Position numbers and translations under genes: made by a program. Below, piece after piece: positions 15,693 to 25,430 of a stretch of DNA of 41,323 nucleotides. The DNA comes from Pseudomonadota bacterium. GTDB taxonomy: Bacteria > Pseudomonadota > Gammaproteobacteria > Steroidobacterales > Steroidobacteraceae. The notes beneath the pieces are model-generated. The model worked only from the letters and a program-made list of their open reading frames with translations, ran no database searches and was not told where the DNA came from. Location of the stretch: positions 1 through 41,323 of the forward strand of contig JAEZCN010000249.1 of NCBI GenBank assembly GCA_023433515.1, in the 5' to 3' direction. Position 1 is the stretch's first letter. Each line of letters starts with the position of its first letter.

Positions 15693-17146
15693 GACGTCTC
15701 GCTCACCTCGAACAGGCTCACGATGCTCTGGTACTTCTCGATGTACCAGCGGTTCTCGTTGTTGTAGCGCGGGATCGATATGGGACGCGCCGAGTCGCCC
15801 TCCGCTTTCCAGACGCAGGGACATCGCACCGACGTGGGCGCCAGATCACCCTGCGGGCGGCTCAGCTCGTCGAGACCGACCTTCATGCGGGTCAGGACAC
15901 GGTAGAGCTTGGTGACGTTGCGCGGTCCGCCGTTGTACGCCGCGACCGGGAAGATGCCGAGCACGACCGGGTTGTCCTTGTACGCGTTGCGGATGTCGGC
16001 CCGCATCCCGGCGAGTTCCAGGTCGAGCAGGCAGATCGCCGCCTTCATCGCGTTCAGCAGGTTGGTCGCGCCGGTTTCGAATACCGGATCGAGCTTCGCG
16101 CCGGGGCAGCGCCTGACCACCAGCGAATACGTGCCGTTGCCCCTGCGATTCGTGAACTGCATCGGGCCCAGCGCCCTCGCGACCGAAACGCTGTATCGAT
16201 ACGCCTCTTCGCGCTTGAGCCCGTACTGGCTCAGCACCTCGTCGAACGCGAGCGTCTCTTTGTGCACGTAGTCGCTATCGTCGGTCTGCTCGATGACGGC
16301 CAGCGTGGTGATGACCTGCAGGGGGATGACGTCGGCGAGCAGCTCGCCCGGATACGCCATGCTCGGCACCCACGCGAGGCGCAGCTCCTCGAGCGCCTGC
16401 GTCGCCGTCGCGACCAGGAAATCCTTGCCGCCGTTGACGAAGCCCTCGTCGAACGTGTCCTCGGTGAAGGGTAGATAGACGATCGGCTTCGCGGTCGCGA
16501 CGACGGCATCCCACTTCCGACGCTTCACGTAGTCGTTGTCGAACACCGGAAACTTGCGCCCATAGACCTTCAGGGGCTCTCCATGCCGGGAAAACGAGAA
16601 CATCAGCCGTTCGGCGCCCGTGCCCTTCACGTGGCGCGCTTCGATATCCGGCGTGAGCAGCCGGAACGGCAGCGGCTTCCTGCCGGGTTTCCACTTGACG
16701 GGCGGGCGCGGTAGTTCGATCCGGGCGATGCTCCAGTCCTGGCTGGCCTCGCTCCACAACGCGAACGCGACCGGCCGTCCGCGCAACGCGCGGCGTCTGC
16801 CCTTTCCCGTGAGTACGTAGTCGAGTTCGACGTCGCGCAGCATCTCCTGCGCTTCGGTCACGAGGTCGTGGATGGTCTCGTGCCGCGTGCGGATCCGGCC
16901 CTGGACCACGACCTCGGCGACGTCCTCTTCCGGTTGCTCGGACCCGGCGACGGCCAGTGGCACCTCGCCTTCTTCCTGCTTCGACTCCTCCTGCTGTTTG
17001 GGATCTTCCGCGGCGATCGTGGCCGCAGCTTCGCCGGACACATCCGGCACGACGACCAGCGTCGGCTCGGCCTCCTCGTCGGCGCCGCCCGTCGTCGCGC
17101 ATCCGGTCAGCGAAAGCGCGGCGATCAACAGCAAAATTCGTATCAC
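15689..17146 (-). CDS. Lytic transglycosylase-domain lipoprotein
   Basis: This is a 485-residue outer-membrane or periplasmic lipoprotein (lipobox LTGC, residues 13-16). It has an acidic Glu/Gln-rich linker (about 20-80), a middle region I do not recognise, and a C-terminal lysozyme-like domain. The motifs are TLAVIEQTDDSDY (probable catalytic Glu286), LGPMQFT (327-333, in the place of GLMQ) and FPVAAYNGGP (399-408), the classic AYNGG of SLT enzymes. A 30-residue insertion separates the catalytic Glu from the GPMQF motif. The enzyme would cleave peptidoglycan glycan strands. It is divergent from maeB across a 94-bp gap and is translationally coupled to the GIY-YIG gene. Confidence 0.78.
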   Translation of the reverse strand: MIRILLLIAALSLTGCATTGGADEEAEPTLVVVPDVSGEAAATIAAEDPKQQEESKQEEGEVPLAVAGSEQPEEDVAEVVVQGRIRTRHETIHDLVTEAQEMLRDVELDYVLTGKGRRRALRGRPVAFALWSEASQDWSIARIELPRPPVKWKPGRKPLPFRLLTPDIEARHVKGTGAERLMFSFSRHGEPLKVYGRKFPVFDNDYVKRRKWDAVVATAKPIVYLPFTEDTFDEGFVNGGKDFLVATATQALEELRLAWVPSMAYPGELLADVIPLQVITTLAVIEQTDDSDYVHKETLAFDEVLSQYGLKREEAYRYSVSVARALGPMQFTNRRGNGTYSLVVRRCPGAKLDPVFETGATNLLNAMKAAICLLDLELAGMRADIRNAYKDNPVVLGIFPVAAYNGGPRNVTKLYRVLTRMKVGLDELSRPQGDLAPTSVRCPCVWKAEGDSARPISIPRYNNENRWYIEKYQSIVSLFEVSETS

Positions 17147-17240
17147 TGATCCTCCGGATTCGGCGAGGCACCATTCTAGAGGAATTCGCTCTGCGCTCCC
17201 TGTTCAGCGTCATCGCCTTCGTGTTCAAATCGGCACCGAA

Positions 17241-19556
<2,316 letters not shown>

Positions 19557-19585
19557 CGCGCGACTCCGGCCGCCGGCCGCGGACG

Positions 19586-20356
19586 TTACTCCGCGGTGAA
19601 CCCCTTGCCGGTCGCGGCCCAGTAGATGCCGCCGTAGATGTGGTGCATGAAGTTCTGGTCGCTGAAGGTCGCAGGCAGGTGCCCGAGCGCCGTGTAGAAC
19701 GCGCGGCCACCGTCGTATTCCTGGAACCACGCGACCGGGTGGAACTTGCCCATGCCCTTGCCTTCCTTCGGGCCCCACTTCGCGTACGGCGCGTAGGTCT
19801 TCTCGTCGACGGACAATAGATAGCTAAGTTTGTCCGACCGCGAGGCGTCGAACTCGTACCACTCCTCGGTGAACAGGAAGCGCTTCGCGAAGCGATCCAT
19901 GCCCGGGAAGTTCGGGTTCTCCACCTGGATCGTCGCGGTCTGAACCGCCGGATGGATGTGGAACATGTGTCCCACCATCTTCGTGTACCACGGCCAGTCG
20001 TATTCGGTGTCCGAGGCACTGTGGATACCGACGAACCCACCGCCGGCCTTGACGTAGCGCTCGAACGCCGCCTGCTGCTGGTCGTTCAGCACGTCGCCGG
20101 TGGTGCACAGGAAGATCACGGCCTTGTACTTGGCGAGTTCCCTGTCGTTGAACACACGATTCGCGTCATCGGTCCAGAACACCTTGAAGTCGTGCAACTC
20201 GCCGAGAGTGCGGATCGCGGGCACGCCCGCCAGGATCGACTCGTGATGCCATCCGGCCGTCTTCGAGAACAGCAGCACGCTGAATTGTTCCGCGCGCGCG
20301 GTACTCGCGGCGAGAGTGGCGGCCAGGGCGAGCAGGAGTAGTTTGAAGCGGTTCAT
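19586..20356 (-). CDS. Exported ThuA-domain protein
   Basis: This 256-residue protein starts with a Sec signal peptide (KLLLLALAATLAASTARA). Its ThuA fold is a class I amidotransferase-like domain seen in trehalose-utilisation and many Planctomycetes/Acidobacteria sugar operons. Recognisable parts are VLLFSKTAGWHHESI, CTTGDVLND, the GGGFVGIHSASDTEYDWPWY block, and HPVAWFQEYDGGRAFYTALGH. GGAG lies five bases before the ATG. It is the last gene of a minus-strand group with the small exported protein and the large cytochrome dehydrogenase; such genes are commonly found together in sugar-oxidation clusters. The reaction is unknown, but ThuA relatives are linked to 3-keto-sugar metabolism. Confidence 0.85.
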   Translation of the reverse strand: MNRFKLLLLALAATLAASTARAEQFSVLLFSKTAGWHHESILAGVPAIRTLGELHDFKVFWTDDANRVFNDRELAKYKAVIFLCTTGDVLNDQQQAAFERYVKAGGGFVGIHSASDTEYDWPWYTKMVGHMFHIHPAVQTATIQVENPNFPGMDRFAKRFLFTEEWYEFDASRSDKLSYLLSVDEKTYAPYAKWGPKEGKGMGKFHPVAWFQEYDGGRAFYTALGHLPATFSDQNFMHHIYGGIYWAATGKGFTAE

Positions 20357-20549
20357 CTTGTCTCCGTCGTATGAGTCCCACGGCCGCACCGCGGCCGCGC
20401 CTCAGCGGAGTATACGCGCGCGGCGGGCCCATCTGGCTACCGACGCGGCCTGCGAACCCCTGGCGAATATCCGCGCCACGAAGCGTCGATGCCGGGCCCG
20501 AACCTATGCACGGTCCGCACCCGGCAACGACAGTCACATGCCCTCGCGC

Positions 20550-20571
20550 GGGCGTCTAACTATTGACGCCC
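20550..20571. promoter_or_regulatory. 7-bp perfect stem-loop in ThuA leader
   Basis: GGGCGTC, an eight-base AT-rich loop and GACGCCC form a perfect hairpin about 195 bp before the ThuA start. A third copy of GGGCGTC (20626-20632 region) lies past the next hairpin and could pair alternatively with the GACGCCC arm. This arrangement may be a switching leader, or two terminator-like structures. Confidence 0.3.
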
Positions 20572-20576
20572 TCGAA

Positions 20577-20621
20577 ATCCGCAGCGCGTGCCACGCCCCT
20601 TCCCTGGGCGGGGCTGCGGAT
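20577..20621 (-). terminator. Long hairpin after the small exported protein gene
   Basis: ATCCGCAGC pairs perfectly with GCTGCGGAT over 9 bp, with further internal CGCCC/GGGCG pairing. It starts nine bases past the minus-strand stop at 20630. Only a weak T-run (TTT) follows on that strand, so termination may be partial. Confidence 0.4.
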
Positions 20622-20629
20622 GATGGGCG

Positions 20630-21022
20630 TCAAGTCGCCGGAGGCGCGGCGCGCTTGGCGGTCAGCTGCTCGGCGCCGAAATCACCCACGTTGCGCGTGA
20701 GCTTGAGCTCGTCGCCCGCGAGCGTTCCGCTGTAGGTGATGGTGATGGTGTTGCCATCGATCGTGAGCGGCTCGGTGAAGCTGACCTTGTCGCCTTCGAC
20801 CTTGACGTTCTCGAGCGACACCGTGCCTTTGCCGAGCGAGTGATCGTAAGTGGCCTCGCCCCCGAGCGTATCGCCCGAGTTCTTGAACTCGTAGACGTAC
20901 TTCTGCACGCCGATGGGAGACTCGAATTCGGCCGTCCAGCGGCCGAGGAGGTCGGCCGCGCTGGCCGGGGCGGCGGCGGCGGCGAGCAGAACGAGAGCGC
21001 CGAGGAAGGATCGGATTTTCAT
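20630..21022 (-). CDS. Small exported beta-rich protein
   Basis: This 130-residue protein has a clear Sec signal peptide ending PASAAD. The mature 108 residues alternate short strands (GRWTAEFESP, QKYVYEFKNSGDTLGGEATY, KVSFTEPLTIDGNTITITYSG) and look like a small lipocalin-like or beta-sandwich fold. Similar small exported proteins occur beside glycoside hydrolase or sugar oxidoreductase genes, but I do not know a function. It begins 46 bp after the large dehydrogenase gene stops, so the two probably share a transcript. Confidence 0.72.
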   Translation of the reverse strand: MKIRSFLGALVLLAAAAAPASAADLLGRWTAEFESPIGVQKYVYEFKNSGDTLGGEATYDHSLGKGTVSLENVKVEGDKVSFTEPLTIDGNTITITYSGTLAGDELKLTRNVGDFGAEQLTAKRAAPPAT

Positions 21023-21067
21023 GTTTTTCCCTTTGTGTTTTCGCGAAGATCACGGTGGTGAGGCCTC

Positions 21068-23776
21068 TCAGCCTTCCTCGCCGTAAATATTGAGTTCCTT
21101 GATGACCCAGGGCTGCCAGCCGTCCTTCTCGGTGATGGCGATGCGCAGGTGCCGCGCCTCGACGGGCGCTGCGAAGTTGAGCCGTGCATGTGGCTCGCCG
21201 ATCACGCGCGGCGCGACCATGGTCCAGGTCTTGCCATCGTCGGACGCTTCGACGCTGTAGATCGGCGCCCAGCCCATGTCCTCGCCGCGCGGTGTCTTCT
21301 CGCCGCGCGAATCGATGTCGATGCCGATTATCTTGCTGGGCGCGGGCAACTCGACCGTGAGCCACTCCACCGGGAACGGCTTGAACCCTTGAGTGAAGTA
21401 CCCCGTCTTCGGATCACCGTCGAGCATTCCTTCGAGAGGTGCATTCGCGCGCGCCTCCATGTTGGCGGCGAGTTTCCATTCCGCGCGCCGCTCGAAGCGC
21501 TTGCGCGGCGTCGCGAGCGCCGGGATCCGGCCGCCGAGCTCGGCCAGCGTCCAGTAGTTAGTGCGCGCGGCGTCGGCGGCGCGCACGGCGGCGACGGCGC
21601 CGGCCTCCACCGCGGGAGCGCGGTTGCCGAAACTGTTGCGGATGTAGGTGAGCACGTTGGCGAGCTCGGCATCCGAATAGGAATTCATCGGCACCATGGG
21701 CGCGCCGTAATCCACGCCGTCGATCTCACCCTGCAGGCCGTGCAGCAGGATCGCGATCGCGGCGCGTTCGTCGCCGATTACGCGCGCGGATCCCACCAGC
21801 GACGGCGCGATGGTTCGTCCTTCCGCGCCCGGCATGGGCGCGCCGCGGCCATCCGTCCCGTGACAGGCGAAGCACAGCGAGCCGTACAACGTGCCGCCGG
21901 CGCGGTAGGCCTTGAGACCATGGGTGCCGAGCAGCCGGATGAGCTGCGGGTCCTCGTTGTTCGCCTCGTCCCAGAGCTGCTCGTTGATCGCGAAGACGCC
22001 GGCGGAAGTGGAGGCCGCGGCGGTGGCGCGGATGGCCTGCTCCGCGTCAGGCACACCGGCACGTCGCAACGACAGCATGGCCTGGATGGTGACGCGCGGA
22101 TCGGCGTCCTTCAGCGCGCCCCGTGCGGCGACGGCGAGCGGCGCCTTGGCCGATGTCCTGGCGTCGAGGCGCGACTCCGACAGCCGCAACCCCGCCATCC
22201 GCACCCGCGGATCCGCGGCCTCGAGCGCGCCTTGAATGACCTTGTCGTCGAGCGCGCCGAGCCCGTCGAGCGTCCACAACGCGTGCAGGCGCGGACGCGG
22301 ATCGGTTGAATCGGTGCTCGCGAGTTTCGTGAGTGCCGGCACGACGGTGAGGTCGCGGCGCAGTACGAGAAGTTTCTGCGCGGTGTCGCGCCACCAGCCG
22401 TTCGGATGCGACAGGTGCCTCACCCACTGCGCAGGCGTCTCGTCGAGCATGCGCGGCCGCGGACCGGGCTCGAATTTCTCGTGACGCACGCGATAGATGC
22501 GACCGCGACCGATCTCCTTCTGCAGGTCGAGAGCTTCGATCTGTTCGCGCAGGTACGTGCCTTTGCGCGTCCAGTTGGCCTGCTGAATGATGCCGCGGTA
22601 CATGTCGACGATGTAGAGCGTGCCGTCCGGCGCGGTGATCGTGTTGACCGGGCGGAACAGCGGATCGGTCGCGCGGATGAATTCGCCCTCCTGGTCTTCG
22701 TACGCGTTGACCAGGCGCGTGATGCCATCCTCGACCGTCACGCGCGTGCGGCGGACCAGACGACCCACGGGCTCGGCGAAGAACAAGTCACCGCGCAACT
22801 CGGCCGGCAGCCGGTCGCCACGGAAGATGTCCTGGCCGCTGGTCGCGGTGAAGTGGTTGAGCGTGTTGTCCGGCCGCAATTGGCCGGGACCGCCCTGCGT
22901 GTCGGGCACGCGCGCGATCGGCCAAACTACTTTGTAGCGGCCGATGAGTTCATCCGGCGCGGAGAACTGGCCGTAGATGATGTGCTGCTGGAAGTGGACC
23001 GGACCGGTTTCGTTGCCGGCGTTGACGAACCAGACCTTGCCCCAGTCGTCCTGTGTCAGTCCCCATTGGCCGCCGTTGACCGGAATCGGCTCCTTCACCG
23101 CCTCGCCGTCGGCGCCCACGCGCAGGCGGTAGTCGTAGAACGTCGCGTAGAGCCCGTTGTCCATGGCCCACACCAGGCCGTTCGGCTGGTGCTCCATGTT
23201 GCCGCCGCGCCTGCCGCCTTCGAACCACAGGGTCTTTTCGTCGGAGACGCCATCGCCGTCGCTGTCGCGGTAGATGTGGAGATCGTTGGTGTTCGTCTCG
23301 CCGATGATGATGCGGTCATCGAGCGGCAGCAGGATGCGCGGCAGCAGTAGTTTGTCGGCGAACACGGTGTGTTTGTCGTAGACGCCATCGCCGTCGGTGT
23401 CCTCATGGCGCGAGACGCGGCTGGTCGGCTGCATCTCGCCGGTGCCATCGGCATCCTGCATGTAGGTGCGCATCTCCGCGACGTACATGCGTCCGTTGCC
23501 GTCGAACGCGACCATCACGGGCTCGGCGATGTGCGGCTCGGTGAGCACCGGCTCGAGCCGGAAGCCGCTCGGTAGTTGCATCGTCGCGATGGACGCTTCG
23601 GGCGACAGCGCGATGGAGGGCGCCGGGGCCGCGGGCCCATGACCGTGGGAATGGCCATGGCCGTGCGCATGGGCCTCGGCCGGGCCGTCGGACACCTCGG
23701 GTGTCGAGCAGGACGCCAACAAGATCGCCAGCACGGAAACCGGAAGGAGGCTCAAGCGCTTTTCGTATAGGTTCAT
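21068..23776 (-). CDS. Lipoprotein dehydrogenase with cytochrome c and discoidin-like domain
   Basis: This 902-residue envelope protein is of the PVC-type membrane-bound dehydrogenase kind (TIGR02604-like). A lipobox (LASC) is followed by a His/Gly-rich segment (HAHGHGHSHGHG) likely to bind metal. Residues about 60-430 form a beta-propeller sugar-dehydrogenase-like domain (GRMYVAEMRTYM, DTDGDGVYDKHTVFAD, WAMDNGLYATFYDYRLR). HEAT-like repeats follow, then a cytochrome c with CFACHGTDGRG and distal Met in APMVPMNSYSDAELANV. The last 130 residues resemble an F5/8C (discoidin) carbohydrate-binding module (WLTVELPAP, SVEASDDGKTW, HLRIAITEKDGW). It likely oxidises a sugar and passes electrons to its own heme. 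The ATG at 23776 was chosen because the lipoprotein signal begins there. Confidence 0.85.
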   Translation of the reverse strand: MNLYEKRLSLLPVSVLAILLASCSTPEVSDGPAEAHAHGHGHSHGHGPAAPAPSIALSPEASIATMQLPSGFRLEPVLTEPHIAEPVMVAFDGNGRMYVAEMRTYMQDADGTGEMQPTSRVSRHEDTDGDGVYDKHTVFADKLLLPRILLPLDDRIIIGETNTNDLHIYRDSDGDGVSDEKTLWFEGGRRGGNMEHQPNGLVWAMDNGLYATFYDYRLRVGADGEAVKEPIPVNGGQWGLTQDDWGKVWFVNAGNETGPVHFQQHIIYGQFSAPDELIGRYKVVWPIARVPDTQGGPGQLRPDNTLNHFTATSGQDIFRGDRLPAELRGDLFFAEPVGRLVRRTRVTVEDGITRLVNAYEDQEGEFIRATDPLFRPVNTITAPDGTLYIVDMYRGIIQQANWTRKGTYLREQIEALDLQKEIGRGRIYRVRHEKFEPGPRPRMLDETPAQWVRHLSHPNGWWRDTAQKLLVLRRDLTVVPALTKLASTDSTDPRPRLHALWTLDGLGALDDKVIQGALEAADPRVRMAGLRLSESRLDARTSAKAPLAVAARGALKDADPRVTIQAMLSLRRAGVPDAEQAIRATAAASTSAGVFAINEQLWDEANNEDPQLIRLLGTHGLKAYRAGGTLYGSLCFACHGTDGRGAPMPGAEGRTIAPSLVGSARVIGDERAAIAILLHGLQGEIDGVDYGAPMVPMNSYSDAELANVLTYIRNSFGNRAPAVEAGAVAAVRAADAARTNYWTLAELGGRIPALATPRKRFERRAEWKLAANMEARANAPLEGMLDGDPKTGYFTQGFKPFPVEWLTVELPAPSKIIGIDIDSRGEKTPRGEDMGWAPIYSVEASDDGKTWTMVAPRVIGEPHARLNFAAPVEARHLRIAITEKDGWQPWVIKELNIYGEEG

Positions 23777-23962
23777 ATCAAATGTGACAATCGCCGGCAT
23801 CGCGGAAGGGGCGGCAATATTCGTTGACGACGGTTGCAACATGCAATTGTTGGTTCGAGGCTCCCACACCGGCGCGCGCGCCATTGCGAACATGCGCAAA
23901 GGCGTCGGGCGCTGGAAGCCGACCGCGCGCCTTCGGCTCGGGATGCGCCGCCTCCGGGTAGA

Positions 23963-24907
23963 ATGCCGCCGCGACTACGGACCGCGCACGAGGATCCCGC
24001 ACTGAATCCATATCCCATCGGCACTCCGGGCGTTGCCTGGGGCGCGCCCGAACGCGAACAATGGCTCGCGCGGCAGCGCAAGCTGCGCAGCTACGCCGCA
24101 GACGTCGTCGCGCGCATCGATCGTCTCGCGACGCGCTTCGACGTCGAGCAGTACGGACAGCTCGACTATGCGCCGGATCGTCATGCCCTCCTCGCGCTGC
24201 GCAGCCGCGACTGGAACGACCAGCGTCCCATGATGCTCGTCACCGGCGGCGTGCACGGCTACGAGACCAGCGGCGTGCATGGCGCGCTGCAGTTTCTCGA
24301 ACAGCGCGCGGCGGACTATCCGGTGAACCTGCTCGTCGCACCCTGCGTGAGTCCCTGGGGCTACGAACGCATCCATCGCTGGAATGCGGATGCCGTCGAT
24401 CCGAACCGCTCCTTCAAGGAAGGCGGCGCCGCGGAAGAAGCGCGGGCCTTGATGCGCCTGGTCGCGCCGCTGCGCGGGCGATTTCTCATGCACATCGACC
24501 TGCACGAGACGACCGACTCCGACGAGAGTGAATTCCGTCCGGCGCTCGCGGCGCGCGACGGCAAGGCTTACGAGCCCGGCATCATCCCGGACGGCTTCTA
24601 CCTGGTCGACGACATCGAGAACCGGCAGCCCGAATTCCAGCGGGCGATCATCGAGGCCGTTTCGAAGGTCACGCACATCGCGCCGGCGGACCACAGGAAC
24701 GAGATCATCGGCTCGCCGGTCGTATCGCCCGGCGTGATCGAATATCCGCTGCGCAAGTCAGGCCTGTGCGCGGGCATGACGGGCGCGCGTTACACGACCA
24801 CGACCGAGGTTTATCCCGACAGTCCGCGCACGACGCCGGAGCAGTGCAACCTGGCGCAGGTCGTCGCGACGTGCGCGGCGATCGAGTTCGCGCTGGCTCA
24901 CGGCTGA
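23963..24907 (+). CDS. M14-family metallocarboxypeptidase-like protein
   Basis: This 314-residue zinc peptidase-like or deacylase-like protein belongs to the M14/succinylglutamate desuccinylase fold. The zinc motif HxxE is in GGVHGYETSGVHG, and the third ligand region is HIDLHETTD. VDPNRSF supplies the conserved Asn-Arg pair of M14, and the C-terminal TTTTEVYPDS carries the expected catalytic Glu. It has no signal peptide, so it is probably cytoplasmic. The family-typical N-terminus is PYPIGTPGVAWG; the nearest ATG is 23963, twelve or so residues earlier, with GGGTAGA just before it. The start is uncertain and the frame continues upstream. It lies between two minus-strand units. Confidence 0.8.
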   Translation: MPPRLRTAHEDPALNPYPIGTPGVAWGAPEREQWLARQRKLRSYAADVVARIDRLATRFDVEQYGQLDYAPDRHALLALRSRDWNDQRPMMLVTGGVHGYETSGVHGALQFLEQRAADYPVNLLVAPCVSPWGYERIHRWNADAVDPNRSFKEGGAAEEARALMRLVAPLRGRFLMHIDLHETTDSDESEFRPALAARDGKAYEPGIIPDGFYLVDDIENRQPEFQRAIIEAVSKVTHIAPADHRNEIIGSPVVSPGVIEYPLRKSGLCAGMTGARYTTTTEVYPDSPRTTPEQCNLAQVVATCAAIEFALAHG

Positions 24908-24921
24908 GCGTCGGCGCGAGG

Positions 24922-25401
24922 TCAAACTACCGTCCCACCCTCTTGGGGCAGCCACTTCTCGAGCGTGATCCCGTCGGCGAGGCCGCGATACATGCGGCGG
25001 TGAATGGCCAGCTCGTGGTATCCGTGTTCGGCGTAGAAATTGCGCGCGGCGTCGTTGTCGCGGCGGCACTCGACGCGGATGCGGCGCATGCCGAGCTCGC
25101 GCCCCACTCCTTCGAGCAGCGACAACATCGCGCTGCCCACGCCCCGGCGGCGGGACTCGGGCCGCACGGCGAACAGCAGCAGGTGCGCATCGTCGTGTGG
25201 ATAGGACATGATGCCGAAGCCGACGATGGCGCCCGCCTCGCGCGCGACGACGACGTTCGTTTCCCGCGACGCGATCGAGAAGGCGACGCGCGCCTCGGTC
25301 CACGTCCACGGCAGATCCTTCTCGATGTAATCGCGCGACATCGCCGCGATCTCGGCCGCGTCGGCCTGCGAGGCGAGTCGGATTTCGAGATTGCCGATCA
25401 C
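24922..25401 (-). CDS. GNAT-family N-acetyltransferase (intact copy)
   Basis: This 159-residue enzyme transfers an acetyl group from acetyl-CoA to an unknown amine. The acetyl-CoA loop RPESRRRGVGSAML (motif RxxGxG) is followed by CRRDNDAARNFYAEHGYHEL, the usual GNAT C-terminal strand and Tyr. Earlier conserved positions are DYIEKDLPWTWTEARVA and AIVGFGIMSYPHDD. It starts at the GTG at 25401, 29 bp after the TPR-CHAT gene stops, so it is in that operon. A decayed close paralogue lies at 32835-33228, also just after a TPR gene. The pattern resembles genomic context copying of a TPR-GNAT pair. Confidence 0.88.
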   Translation of the reverse strand: MIGNLEIRLASQADAAEIAAMSRDYIEKDLPWTWTEARVAFSIASRETNVVVAREAGAIVGFGIMSYPHDDAHLLLFAVRPESRRRGVGSAMLSLLEGVGRELGMRRIRVECRRDNDAARNFYAEHGYHELAIHRRMYRGLADGITLEKWLPQEGGTVV

Positions 25402-25430
25402 GGCGACAGGATACGCCGGAAGCGGCGAAG

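Noticed and set aside
16872..17240. 123-codon upstream extension of maeB
   Set aside because: It runs against the transglycosylase gene and is Ser-rich shadow sequence; MaeB homologues start at the 17241 position.
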